From Amphritea sp. (lineage in GTDB: Bacteria > Pseudomonadota > Gammaproteobacteria > Pseudomonadales > Balneatricaceae), in contig JAGPUU010000321.1 of the NCBI GenBank assembly GCA_018067325.1, forward strand, positions 1-8,558: 8,558 bases of DNA. The letters run 5' to 3'. Of the stretch, positions 1 through 5,552 are shown piece after piece; position 1 is the first letter of the stretch; every line of letters starts with the position of its first letter. Below the pieces are notes generated by a model. That model was not told the origin of the DNA, did not search any database, and was given only the letters and a program-made list of their open reading frames with translations. The position numbers were made by a program, and so were the translations under genes.

Positions 1-207
1 CATAATCACAAAGATCTCGCCCTTATTGATGGTCATGTTGATATCTTTCAGACCCAGTGTATGACCGGTGGCAGCAAGAATCTCATCCTTACTTTTACCG
101 GCATGCACCATCGGCATATACTTCTTCGGATTTTTACCGAAGAGTTTGTACAAACCTTCAATCTTAATTAACGCAGTTGGTTCTGTTTCGATCTTAGGCT
201 CAGCCAT
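1..207 (-). CDS. proV: ProV-like osmolyte ABC transporter ATPase (N-terminal 69 residues, cut by window edge)
   Basis: This is the ATP-hydrolysing subunit of a glycine betaine/proline-type importer, acting on the cytoplasmic face of the inner membrane. Only residues 1-69 are visible. They show the ProV/OpuAA-specific N-terminal stretch before the nucleotide-binding fold: KIEGLYKLFG (residues 16-25), the helix with SKDEIL, TGHTLGLKDI and KGEIFVIM. In ProV the Walker A motif follows directly, so here it would lie just outside the window. The ATG (207-205) overlaps the proW stop by 8 bp, and GGAGGG inside the end of proW, 8 nt upstream, is a good ribosome-binding site, implying translational coupling. 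The family assignment is firm; the solute is inferred from ProX. Confidence 0.9.
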   Translation of the reverse strand, partial: MAEPKIETEPTALIKIEGLYKLFGKNPKKYMPMVHAGKSKDEILAATGHTLGLKDINMTINKGEIFVIM

Positions 208-1099
208 TGTCCATACCCTCCAGATAACGCTGACTCCGCTTGGCGTAAGCCTGAGAGACCCGATCAAAAATAATGGCCAGCGCAACAATCGCCAGTCCAT
301 TCAATAGCCCCAGTGTAAAGTACTGGTTGGTAATAGATTTCAAAACCGGTTGCCCTAGACCTTTTACACCGATCATCGATGCGATAACCACCATCGACAA
401 CGCCATCATAATGGTCTGGTTAATACCCGCCATTATCGTTGGCATAGCCAGAGGAAGCTGCACACCCATCAACCGTTGCATTGAGCTGGCACCGTAAGCG
501 GTTGCCGCTTCTAACACATCTTTATCTACCAGCCGTATACCCAGATTCGTCAGACGAATAACCGGAGGAATCGCATAGATAATTACCGCGATTACACCCG
601 GAATCTTACCTATTCCCAGCAACATCACTACCGGAATCAGATAGACAAAGGCGGGCATGGTTTGCATGATATCCAGCATCGGCGTCACCGTTGACTGCAC
701 CCGGTCTGAGCGGGCCATGGCAATACCTATGGGCACCCCCAGAATAATTGCCATCATGGTACAGACCAGGATGATACTCATGGTACGCATAGTATCGTCC
801 CACATACCAAAATAACCGATCATAAAGAATGATACGACGACACCCAGACTAAGCTTCCATGAGCGGCTCGACAGATAAGCAAGAACAGCAATAATGGCTA
901 TAACCAACCACCAGGGCGTTGCCAATAGTAGCTTTTCGAACCAGACCAGAAAGGTAAGCAATGGATCGAAAAGTCCTTCGATCATTTCACCATACTCCCG
1001 GGAGAAATCCCGGTAGGCTGAATCCAGATATTTACGAATATCCCTCAACTCACCTCTGCTGAGCTGGGGAACGACACTTAACCAGCTTGAATCAGCCAT
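200..1099 (-). CDS. proW: ProW-like osmolyte ABC transporter permease
   Basis: This 299-residue inner-membrane permease forms the channel of the importer together with ProX and ProV. After a polar N-terminal segment (residues 1-45) there are hydrophobic stretches at about 47-77, 84-100, 107-129, 143-182 and 218-280. The permease EAA signature, which contacts the ATPase, starts at residue 197 (EAATAYGASSMQRL, followed by QLPLAMPTI). The protein is shorter than E. coli ProW (about 354 residues) because the N-terminal extension is shorter. Start: ATG at 1099-1097, preceded by GAGG about 7 nt upstream. The gene follows proX after a 79-bp gap containing a hairpin and overlaps proV by 8 bp, so it sits in the middle of a three-gene operon. 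Confidence 0.93.
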   Translation of the reverse strand: MADSSWLSVVPQLSRGELRDIRKYLDSAYRDFSREYGEMIEGLFDPLLTFLVWFEKLLLATPWWLVIAIIAVLAYLSSRSWKLSLGVVVSFFMIGYFGMWDDTMRTMSIILVCTMMAIILGVPIGIAMARSDRVQSTVTPMLDIMQTMPAFVYLIPVVMLLGIGKIPGVIAVIIYAIPPVIRLTNLGIRLVDKDVLEAATAYGASSMQRLMGVQLPLAMPTIMAGINQTIMMALSMVVIASMIGVKGLGQPVLKSITNQYFTLGLLNGLAIVALAIIFDRVSQAYAKRSQRYLEGMDNG

Positions 1100-1121
1100 A
1101 TATAACCTCTTTCAGACACAA

Positions 1122-1154
1122 CACTGCCCGATTACCAATGGTAATCAGGCAGTG
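1122..1154 (-). other. Intercistronic stem-loop between proX and proW
   Basis: Bases 1122-1136 and 1140-1154 form a near-perfect inverted repeat: two 7-bp blocks (CACTGCC/GGCAGTG and GATTACC/GGTAATC) separated by one C/A mismatch, closed by a 3-nt AAT loop. It begins 25 nt after the proX stop and lies 22 nt before proW. There is no T-run after it on the minus strand, so it is not a classical intrinsic terminator. Hairpins at this place in binding-protein operons commonly stabilise the upstream mRNA or partly attenuate the downstream genes, so that the binding protein is made in excess. That role is inferred here. Confidence 0.7.
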
Positions 1155-1178
1155 ATTTATAACAACAATCCCACAAGA

Positions 1179-2174
1179 CTATTGCTGCAGGGCTTTCTTA
1201 ACGTTTGCAGCGATCGCATCAGAGACCCAAGGAGTCCAAAGATCTTCGTGCTCTGTCAGAAAGTATTCTGCGGCAACTTCACCATCCGCCTGATTATCTT
1301 CCATCCATGCCAACAAGCTATTTAGCTGGTTGTTGGTCAGAGAACGATTAGCGACATAGCTATACGCTGCAGGTGACTTCGCGGCAAAACCTTCAGTGGT
1401 TACCGTTTGAACTAACGAAGGTGGATACATCGTCGGCTGTGGATCTTCGCACTCTTCAGCAGTGATGCAGTTAATAAAGCCTTCTTTATCAACTCCAGAG
1501 CCGAAATCGACTTTAACCATCTTATACTTACCCAGAACCGCGGTCGGGGCCCAATAGTAACCAAACCAAGGCTCTTCACGGGCAAACGCTTTGGCGATAG
1601 AACCCGATAGACCAGCGCCTGAACCTGGATCGATCAGATCAAAACCGGAATCACCAAGCTTCAACGCATTAAACAGATTACTAGCACTGATCTGACAGTT
1701 CCAACCAGCAGGACAGCCATAAAAAGCTGATTTGGTATCATCTTCAGGGTGAGTAAACATCTTAGCGTGCTTCTTTACGCCTTCAATGGTAGCCAGCTCA
1801 GGGTACTTATTAACCAGATACTCAGGTATCCAGAAGCCCTCTTCGCCGCCATCAGAAAGTGAATTACCGGCATAACGCAGACGCTTATCGGCTACGCCTT
1901 TATCCAGCGCATCCTTCATGGAGTTGCTCCACATCTCCGGAGCAATATCTGGCTCACTTTTCTCGATCATGGATGTACCGGTCGGCATCGTATCACCAGG
2001 TACCAGCTCAGCTTCACAGCCATATCCATGTTCCAGAATAAACTTATCAACATTGGCAATCAGTGTTGCCGAGCTCCAGTTCATATCCGCAATGGTTACT
2101 TTTCCACACTCATCTGCGGCTTGGACCTGACCTACGGCCAGCAACATTGCAGATGCAGCTATCAGTTTCCTCAT
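1179..2174 (-). CDS. proX: ProX-like periplasmic osmolyte-binding protein
   Basis: This 331-residue periplasmic binding protein (OpuAC/ProX family) would capture glycine betaine, proline betaine or a related solute and deliver it to ProW. A Sec signal peptide covers residues 1-19 (positive MRK, hydrophobic core, cleavage after VQA). Three tryptophans sit where E. coli ProX places its ligand cage: W82 in APEMW, W158 in CPAGWNC and W208 in GYYWAP. C154 and C160 match the two cysteines around GWGC in E. coli ProX and probably form a disulfide. The ATG at 2174-2172 is preferred because GGAG lies 5 nt upstream and the signal peptide starts there. An in-frame ATG 51 bp further upstream (2225) would add a polar leader and falls within the operator palindrome. 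First gene of the operon. Confidence 0.92.
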   Translation of the reverse strand: MRKLIAASAMLLAVGQVQAADECGKVTIADMNWSSATLIANVDKFILEHGYGCEAELVPGDTMPTGTSMIEKSEPDIAPEMWSNSMKDALDKGVADKRLRYAGNSLSDGGEEGFWIPEYLVNKYPELATIEGVKKHAKMFTHPEDDTKSAFYGCPAGWNCQISASNLFNALKLGDSGFDLIDPGSGAGLSGSIAKAFAREEPWFGYYWAPTAVLGKYKMVKVDFGSGVDKEGFINCITAEECEDPQPTMYPPSLVQTVTTEGFAAKSPAAYSYVANRSLTNNQLNSLLAWMEDNQADGEVAAEYFLTEHEDLWTPWVSDAIAANVKKALQQ

Positions 2175-2223
2175 GACGTCTCCAGAATTATTAGTATTTG
2201 AGCTATTACAATTTGATCTAAAC

Positions 2224-2241
2224 ATATTAGTCCTCTAATAT
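2224..2241. promoter_or_regulatory. Palindromic operator, EctR/CosR-type candidate
   Basis: The sequence ATATTAG-TCCT-CTAATAT is a perfect inverted repeat with 7-bp arms. Read as 8-bp half-sites separated by 2 bp (ATATTAGT-CC-TCTAATAT), it has the same layout and much of the sequence of the EctR1 operator of Methylomicrobium as I remember it (TATTTAGT-GT-ACTATATA). It lies between proX and a divergent MarR gene and overlaps the likely proX -10. The dyad is read directly from the sequence; its assignment to this regulator is inference. Confidence 0.6.
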
Positions 2242-2263
2242 TTAGAACTCAAACTAATTTCAA
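2224..2263 (-). promoter_or_regulatory. Candidate proX promoter, overlapped by an operator
   Basis: Two overlapping sigma70-like hexamer pairs can be read on the minus strand. One is TTGAAA (2263-2258) with a 17-bp spacer to TATTAG (2240-2235). The other is TTGAGT (2252-2247) with a 17-bp spacer to TAATAT (2229-2224). Both place the -10 inside the 18-bp palindrome at 2224-2241, which fits repression by a bound dimer. The untranslated leader would be roughly 45-55 nt. Neither -10 matches the consensus perfectly, so the exact start is uncertain. Confidence 0.45.
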
Positions 2264-2268
2264 TCTAT

Positions 2269-2303
2269 TTGTACTAATGACAGTCTGAGCTATACTCGCT
2301 CAG
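2269..2303 (+). promoter_or_regulatory. Candidate promoter of the MarR gene within a small dyad
   Basis: TTGTAC (2269-2274) and TATACT (2291-2296) are spaced by 16 bp and could be a weak sigma70 promoter facing the MarR gene. The -10 lies in the 7-nt centre of a perfect 6-bp inverted repeat, CTGAGC (2285-2290) and GCTCAG (2298-2303), which is followed by six T. The hairpin plus T-run also resembles an intrinsic terminator, but no upstream plus-strand gene is visible for it to terminate. Confidence 0.35.
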
Positions 2304-2369
2304 TTTTTTAAAACGATCGTTAGTCTGAACTTTCCTAGTTTCAGATTTTAGAAAGAGTATGCAGATACC

Positions 2370-2855
2370 ATGACAGAAATCTCTCCTTGCTGGCAGGATG
2401 TCCTGATTGAACTACGAAAGATTATCCGGGCGACTGATCTTCAATCGAAACGGGTGGTGAAGGCCTGCGGATTGACGATTCCACAGGTAATGGTTTTGCG
2501 CGCCATAAAAGAGCTAGGGGATGTTACCGTTAAACGGATCTCTGATGATGTCTCCCTTAGCCAGGCCACCGTGACAACAATCATGAATAGATTGGAAGAC
2601 CGAAAACTGGTGGAACGAGTCCGTAGCAACACCGACCGCAGGATTGTCAACGCACGTCTGACCGAGAGCGGTGATGAAGTACTACAAACAGTACCTACCT
2701 TGTTACATGAGTCATTTATTAACCGGTTTGAAAACCTCAAAAACCCAAAGCAGTTGGATATACTCTCCTCCCTGCAACAAATTGCCGGAATGATGGACGC
2801 AGAATCCCTTGATGCAGCCCCTCTTCTGGATATCGCCGCACCCAGCAAGGATTAG
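2370..2855 (+). CDS. MarR-family regulator, EctR/CosR-like, divergent to proXWV
   Basis: This 161-residue winged-helix repressor is the probable local regulator of the osmolyte importer. An N-terminal dimerisation helix (VLIELRKIIRATDLQSKRV, residues 11-29) resembles EctR/CosR proteins, which control ectoine synthesis and betaine uptake. The helix-turn-helix spans about residues 53-77 (VKRISDDVSLSQATVTTIM), and the wing about 84-97 carries the conserved DRR (residues 89-91). The C-terminal helices (103-145) complete the dimer interface, and a short Ala/Pro tail follows. The length is typical of the family. The ATG at 2370 is supported by the domain start but has a poor ribosome-binding site: AAAGAG ends 12 nt upstream, and a four-codon mini-ORF (2359-2373) overlaps the start. 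The osmotic role is inferred from sequence likeness and position. Confidence 0.88.
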   Translation: MTEISPCWQDVLIELRKIIRATDLQSKRVVKACGLTIPQVMVLRAIKELGDVTVKRISDDVSLSQATVTTIMNRLEDRKLVERVRSNTDRRIVNARLTESGDEVLQTVPTLLHESFINRFENLKNPKQLDILSSLQQIAGMMDAESLDAAPLLDIAAPSKD

Positions 2856-2918
2856 CAGGTACTTTTTAGAGATATGATGAGTAAAGGTCTAGTCAAAAGT
2901 AGCTTAGCCAATAAAGAT

Positions 2919-3908
2919 TTAGAGACGGATACTAATTTCAAGCAGCTTTGATTCCAGGAATGACCAGTGTTGGGGTTCCTGTCCAATCACTTCAATCCGA
3001 CTATCCATCACTTCATCTAATGCCTGAACTTTAAGTACCGAGTCCGCCAGATTGAAAGCAAAGATACCTTCATCCGTTATCAATACTGCCTTGAGACGCT
3101 CTGCTTCAATACCCATCAGTAACGGTTCAAGCTCTGCGTAATTAAACTCAAATTCTGGGCTGAATACCCAGCCACTACTGTAATACCCCTCACCCCGGTT
3201 ATCTTTACGCAGAAAACCACTCTCAGGAAAAACCTCTGATTCAAGCGGGTGGTCATGAAAGTGTGAAACGCTTACCTCAGCATTTATTGGCAGCTTAAAG
3301 CCTGAGGGCAGATCTAGCCAGCTGAGTTCCAGCTGACCATTGCTACAACTTTTTATCTGCGTGGAAATCGAATGATCCGAGAGATAATTTTCCAACTCAG
3401 GAATGGCATTAGCAGTGTAAAGGTCCGTTTTATGGGCGACAACCAGATCAGCTACCTGTAACTGTTGGTTGAACGTTTCATGACTGGTATACCGATTGTC
3501 ACTGAGCTTACGAACATCTACCAACGTAATAGTGCAAAACAATTCCAACACACCTGAATACTCTGGCTGCTGTAGTGTCGCAATCACTTCTTTGGGATGC
3601 CCCAATCCAGTAGGTTCGATCAGTAAACGATCAGGGCGGGCTTGCCGAATCAACTGATTCAACGCAATTTGCATAGGCACACCGGCGGTGCAACACATAC
3701 AGCCACCGGGTACCTCTTTTATAAAGACTCCCGGCACCTCGCTTTCATTATTCATCAGCCCCGCGTCTATACCCACCTCGCCAAACTCATTCACCAACAC
3801 CGCCCAGCGTTCATTTTCAGGCTTATTAGCGAGAAGGTACTGAATCGCGGTGGTTTTACCGACACCGAGAAACCCGGTAATTATATTGGTAGGAATCTGA
3901 CTAAACAT
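2919..3908 (-). CDS. yeiR: YeiR-like G3E-family (COG0523) zinc-linked GTPase
   Basis: This 329-residue cytoplasmic P-loop GTPase belongs to the COG0523/CobW family, whose members act in zinc handling or as metal chaperones. Motifs: Walker A GFLGVGKTT (12-20), NEFGEVGID (40-48), the metal-binding CxCC in GGCMCC (68-73), IEPTGLGHP (97-105) and a base-recognition motif HKTD (159-162). A histidine-rich stretch HFHDH (216-220) may bind metal. The C-terminal CobW domain covers roughly 230-329. The motifs and length match E. coli YeiR more closely than YjiA. The ATG at 3908 fits the family N-terminus, although no clear ribosome-binding site precedes it. A Zur-type palindrome lies 20 bp upstream. Monocistronic; its end faces the MarR gene across 63 bp in which I see no clear terminator. 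Confidence 0.9.
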   Translation of the reverse strand: MFSQIPTNIITGFLGVGKTTAIQYLLANKPENERWAVLVNEFGEVGIDAGLMNNESEVPGVFIKEVPGGCMCCTAGVPMQIALNQLIRQARPDRLLIEPTGLGHPKEVIATLQQPEYSGVLELFCTITLVDVRKLSDNRYTSHETFNQQLQVADLVVAHKTDLYTANAIPELENYLSDHSISTQIKSCSNGQLELSWLDLPSGFKLPINAEVSVSHFHDHPLESEVFPESGFLRKDNRGEGYYSSGWVFSPEFEFNYAELEPLLMGIEAERLKAVLITDEGIFAFNLADSVLKVQALDEVMDSRIEVIGQEPQHWSFLESKLLEISIRL

Positions 3909-3928
3909 AGAAAAGGTCTGCGACTGGC

Positions 3929-3953
3929 TAATTTGTTATAATATAACAAATTA
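3929..3953. promoter_or_regulatory. Zur box (perfect 25-bp palindrome) upstream of the YeiR-like gene
   Basis: Two 12-bp arms flank a central A at 3941 with no mismatch. The inner 15 bases, TGTTATAATATAACA, equal the core of the enterobacterial Zur consensus (TGTTATANTATAACA). TATAAT-like hexamers lie within the palindrome, so bound Zur would cover the promoter of the GTPase gene, which starts 20 bp away. COG0523 genes are often Zur-repressed and expressed under zinc shortage. On the other side no gene is visible for about 265 bp, so the site most likely serves only the GTPase gene. Confidence 0.88.
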
Positions 3954-4069
3954 ATGCTTTTTCGTCACAACTATAAAGCCGGTAGCAACAAAATAGGGCA
4001 GTTTTAATATCCAGATACACACAGTGGGTGCTTGGTGCGAGGACATAATGAAGCGATTCTAAACTAAAT

Positions 4070-4094
4070 CTTTATCTAACTGATGTAGATAAGG
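4070..4094. other. Stem-loop in the gap downstream of the lipoprotein gene
   Basis: TTATCTA (4072-4078) and TAGATAA (4086-4092) form a perfect 7-bp stem around a 7-nt loop, extendable by one wobble and one C-G pair. On the minus strand it is followed by a weakly T-rich stretch and could be a poor terminator for the lipoprotein transcript. The rest of 3954-4220 holds no convincing gene, tRNA or promoter apart from this hairpin and the dyad at 4126-4196. Confidence 0.4.
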
Positions 4095-4125
4095 GAATTA
4101 CGAACTCGTTGAGCATAAAAGCCAA

Positions 4126-4196
4126 TCTGTATGCCTTTTGAAGGTTTTAAGAACCACCAGCCTCAAAAACTTGAAGCGCTATATAAAGCATACAGA
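4126..4196. repeat. 71-bp element bounded by 9-bp perfect inverted repeats
   Basis: TCTGTATGC (4126-4134) and GCATACAGA (4188-4196) are perfect inverted repeats. Inside, GTTTT/AAAAC (4144-4148/4165-4169) and GGTT/AACC can pair, giving a long imperfect hairpin. It lies 25 nt past the lipoprotein stop on the minus strand. No target-site duplication is evident in the flanks, and I do not recognise it as a known repeat family. It may be a structured 3' end. Confidence 0.45.
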
Positions 4197-4220
4197 GGGC
4201 AAATAATTTCTCAGCTACGG

Positions 4221-4484
4221 CTACCACATCTCCCTCTTAGGGATACAACTGGCTTGCCGGAAAAAACCGATCTTTATCTCTTCATCACTAAACTTAACAT
4301 ATGACCGAAGTACGCTAAAATCAAAAACTGAACGCTTATCCATCATTACAGAAGCAGCAATACCACATCCACCTGATTGTGCGTTTCCCAACCCAACACC
4401 CTCTTGCCAGGCGTTATATTGAGATCTGTTTGACGCACACCCAGCCATTAAAACAGCTACAAAGAGTATGCCTAAAGTTCTCAT
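4221..4484 (-). CDS. Small predicted lipoprotein of unknown function
   Basis: An 87-residue protein with a clear lipoprotein signal peptide: positive N-terminus, hydrophobic core at residues 4-14 and lipobox LMAGC with the lipidated cysteine at C16. Alanine at position +2 predicts outer-membrane sorting by the Lol system. The 72-residue mature part begins ASNRSQYNAW, contains a Gly-rich patch (GVGLGNAQSGGCG, 29-41) and has two further cysteines, C40 and C80, which could form a disulfide. The start is supported by GAGG 8 nt upstream. I do not recognise the family and assign no function. It stands alone: a non-coding stretch with a G7 tract lies upstream and structured DNA lies downstream. The lipobox and ribosome-binding site argue that it is a real gene. 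Confidence 0.7.
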   Translation of the reverse strand: MRTLGILFVAVLMAGCASNRSQYNAWQEGVGLGNAQSGGCGIAASVMMDKRSVFDFSVLRSYVKFSDEEIKIGFFRQASCIPKREMW

Positions 4485-4627
4485 CTTCTTTACCTCTACA
4501 TAAAGATGAGCACCCCCCCACTGTTATGGCGTTCCCTGAAAATACCTAAATACCACTCCCTGATACATTTAATCTATGCCCCAAGCCATGACACAACTAA
4601 AGTTTACGAGTAGCGAAAACAGATGAA

Positions 4628-4658
4628 AAGAAAACCACTACCCAAGTTGGGTTTTCTT
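4628..4658. terminator. Possible bidirectional terminator with two alternative hairpins
   Basis: AAGAAAACC (4628-4636) pairs perfectly with GGTTTTCTT (4650-4658). Within it, ACCCAA (4640-4645) pairs with TTGGGT (4647-4652) in a competing fold. On the plus strand the inner hairpin is followed by TTTCTTAT; on the minus strand the outer hairpin runs into TTTTC. It sits about 230 nt after the stop of the two-gene membrane operon, so it could end that transcript. The remainder of the 4485-4890 gap shows no supported gene. Confidence 0.45.
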
Positions 4659-4798
4659 ATAAATCAGATAGTTAACAATTTCGCATGAGCTTTTGAAAAG
4701 TAAAAGTCGTATGAAAACAATTACTTGATTGATCTCATCAATGGCTGTGGCAAAAGATAAAAAAACCAAAGTGAGCACAATACCTCACAGAATAGTTT

Positions 4799-4857
4799 GT
4801 AACCCTGATTAAGGGCCGGGACTCTGATTCAGAGATTATCCAGTTCCTGAAGGTTAC
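4799..4857. other. Foldable 59-nt segment downstream of the membrane operon
   Basis: GTAACC (4799-4804) and GGTTAC (4852-4857) can close a multi-branch fold that contains CTCTG-ATT-CAGAG (4822-4834). An alternative hairpin CCCT-GATTA-AGGG (4803-4815) competes with the outer stem. It begins 34 nt past the stop of the 216-residue gene on the minus strand. It could be a 3' untranslated structure; no T-run follows and no RNA family is recognised. Confidence 0.3.
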
Positions 4858-4890
4858 TTTGAAATCCCTTTAATCTATTGCTATATAGCT

Positions 4891-5541
4891 TCAATCTCTT
4901 AACGCCTGTTCCATCTGTCGGAGTTTATCAACCATCGGCTGATCCTGATCAGCTTCGGCCAAGACCTGATAGATATGTATTGAATCCAAAAACTGATGAT
5001 AACGGACGTCTGAACGCAGCACATCTTTATCCGCCGCGGATCTGTCTCTTAGCAGGCCTAGATAGCGATCTATATCGGTTGTAGTCCATCGTTCCTGATC
5101 AAGCAGCAGATACATATTCACTAATACCAGTCTCCGCGCCGTGTTCTCAGGAACAGCATCCTCCATCATATCCGATAATGGCTCCGGCTCTGCTACCAAC
5201 TCAAAGATCCAAAACGACACCCCAGCACTCAATATCAGTAGGAAAAAACCGATAAACAAACCACTTCGCCCACTTTTTATCTGCTTTTTACCTCCGGTCT
5301 GCAAATCACTGCAAACCGATTGTGGTGGTGTTGTGGTGTTGCTGACTGATACAACTGGCGTTGCCGGGATAATCAGCTTTGGCTGCGTCACATCTCCGAC
5401 AAAAGAATCACTCAATGGTTGAGTCTGATCACCACTCTTAATCATCGTCTCGATGAAGCACCGCCGTTGACGCCGATACTCGGATATATCCAGTTCTCCA
5501 TCAGAATAACGACAGCACAGTTCATATAAACTCCGACTCAT
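4891..5541 (-). CDS. Single-pass inner-membrane protein, partner of the FGE-domain protein
   Basis: A 216-residue protein of unrecognised family. The N-terminal cytoplasmic part (1-92) starts with a compact helical motif, LYELCCRYSDGELDISEYRR (5-24), followed by a Thr/Pro/Ser-rich linker (50-80) and a basic patch KKQIKSGR. One membrane segment covers about residues 94-116, and the basic residues before it predict N-in/C-out topology. The C-terminal 100 residues are predicted periplasmic, acidic and helical. The start is set at the fifth codon of the longer frame (5541) because GGAGG lies 5 nt upstream; the alternative ATG at 5553 overlaps the preceding stop (TAATG) but has no good ribosome-binding site. 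It follows the FGE-domain gene directly, so the two are almost certainly co-transcribed and may form a complex. Confidence 0.75.
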   Translation of the reverse strand: MSRSLYELCCRYSDGELDISEYRRQRRCFIETMIKSGDQTQPLSDSFVGDVTQPKLIIPATPVVSVSNTTTPPQSVCSDLQTGGKKQIKSGRSGLFIGFFLLILSAGVSFWIFELVAEPEPLSDMMEDAVPENTARRLVLVNMYLLLDQERWTTTDIDRYLGLLRDRSAADKDVLRSDVRYHQFLDSIHIYQVLAEADQDQPMVDKLRQMEQALRD

Positions 5542-5552
5542 AAACCCCTCCA

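Noticed and set aside
1859..2130. Plus-strand open frames opposite proX.
   Set aside because: They are shadows of the proX coding sequence, which has a signal peptide and conserved binding residues; the opposite frames show no motif or ribosome-binding site.
2441..2848. 135-codon open frame antisense to the MarR gene.
   Set aside because: It lies wholly within the well-supported MarR coding sequence, its composition is Ser/Arg-rich as in shadow frames, and no family motif is visible.
2856..2918. Possible terminator between the convergent MarR and GTPase genes (TACTTTT at 2860-2866 with AAAAGTA at 2895-2901).
   Set aside because: The loop of 28 nt is large, the stem is AT-rich and no T-run follows on either strand, so it is not supported as a terminator.
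4074..4114. Integron attC-like boxes: ATCTAAC (4074-4080) and GTTGAGC (4108-4114) fit RYYYAAC and GTTRRRY.
   Set aside because: The two boxes are not complementary beyond the AAC/GTT core, the span of 41 bp is shorter than known attC sites, and there are no L boxes or neighbouring cassettes.
4624..4689. 21-codon open frame on the plus strand starting MKRKPLPKLG.
   Set aside because: It has no convincing ribosome-binding site and runs through the terminator-like hairpin at 4628-4658.
4799..4870. String resembling part of a tRNA-Gln (TAAGG...CTGATTC...AGTTC).
   Set aside because: No 7-bp acceptor stem, the bases around the would-be anticodon loop do not pair, there is no GTTCRA T-loop and no CCA end. 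The likeness is probably chance.
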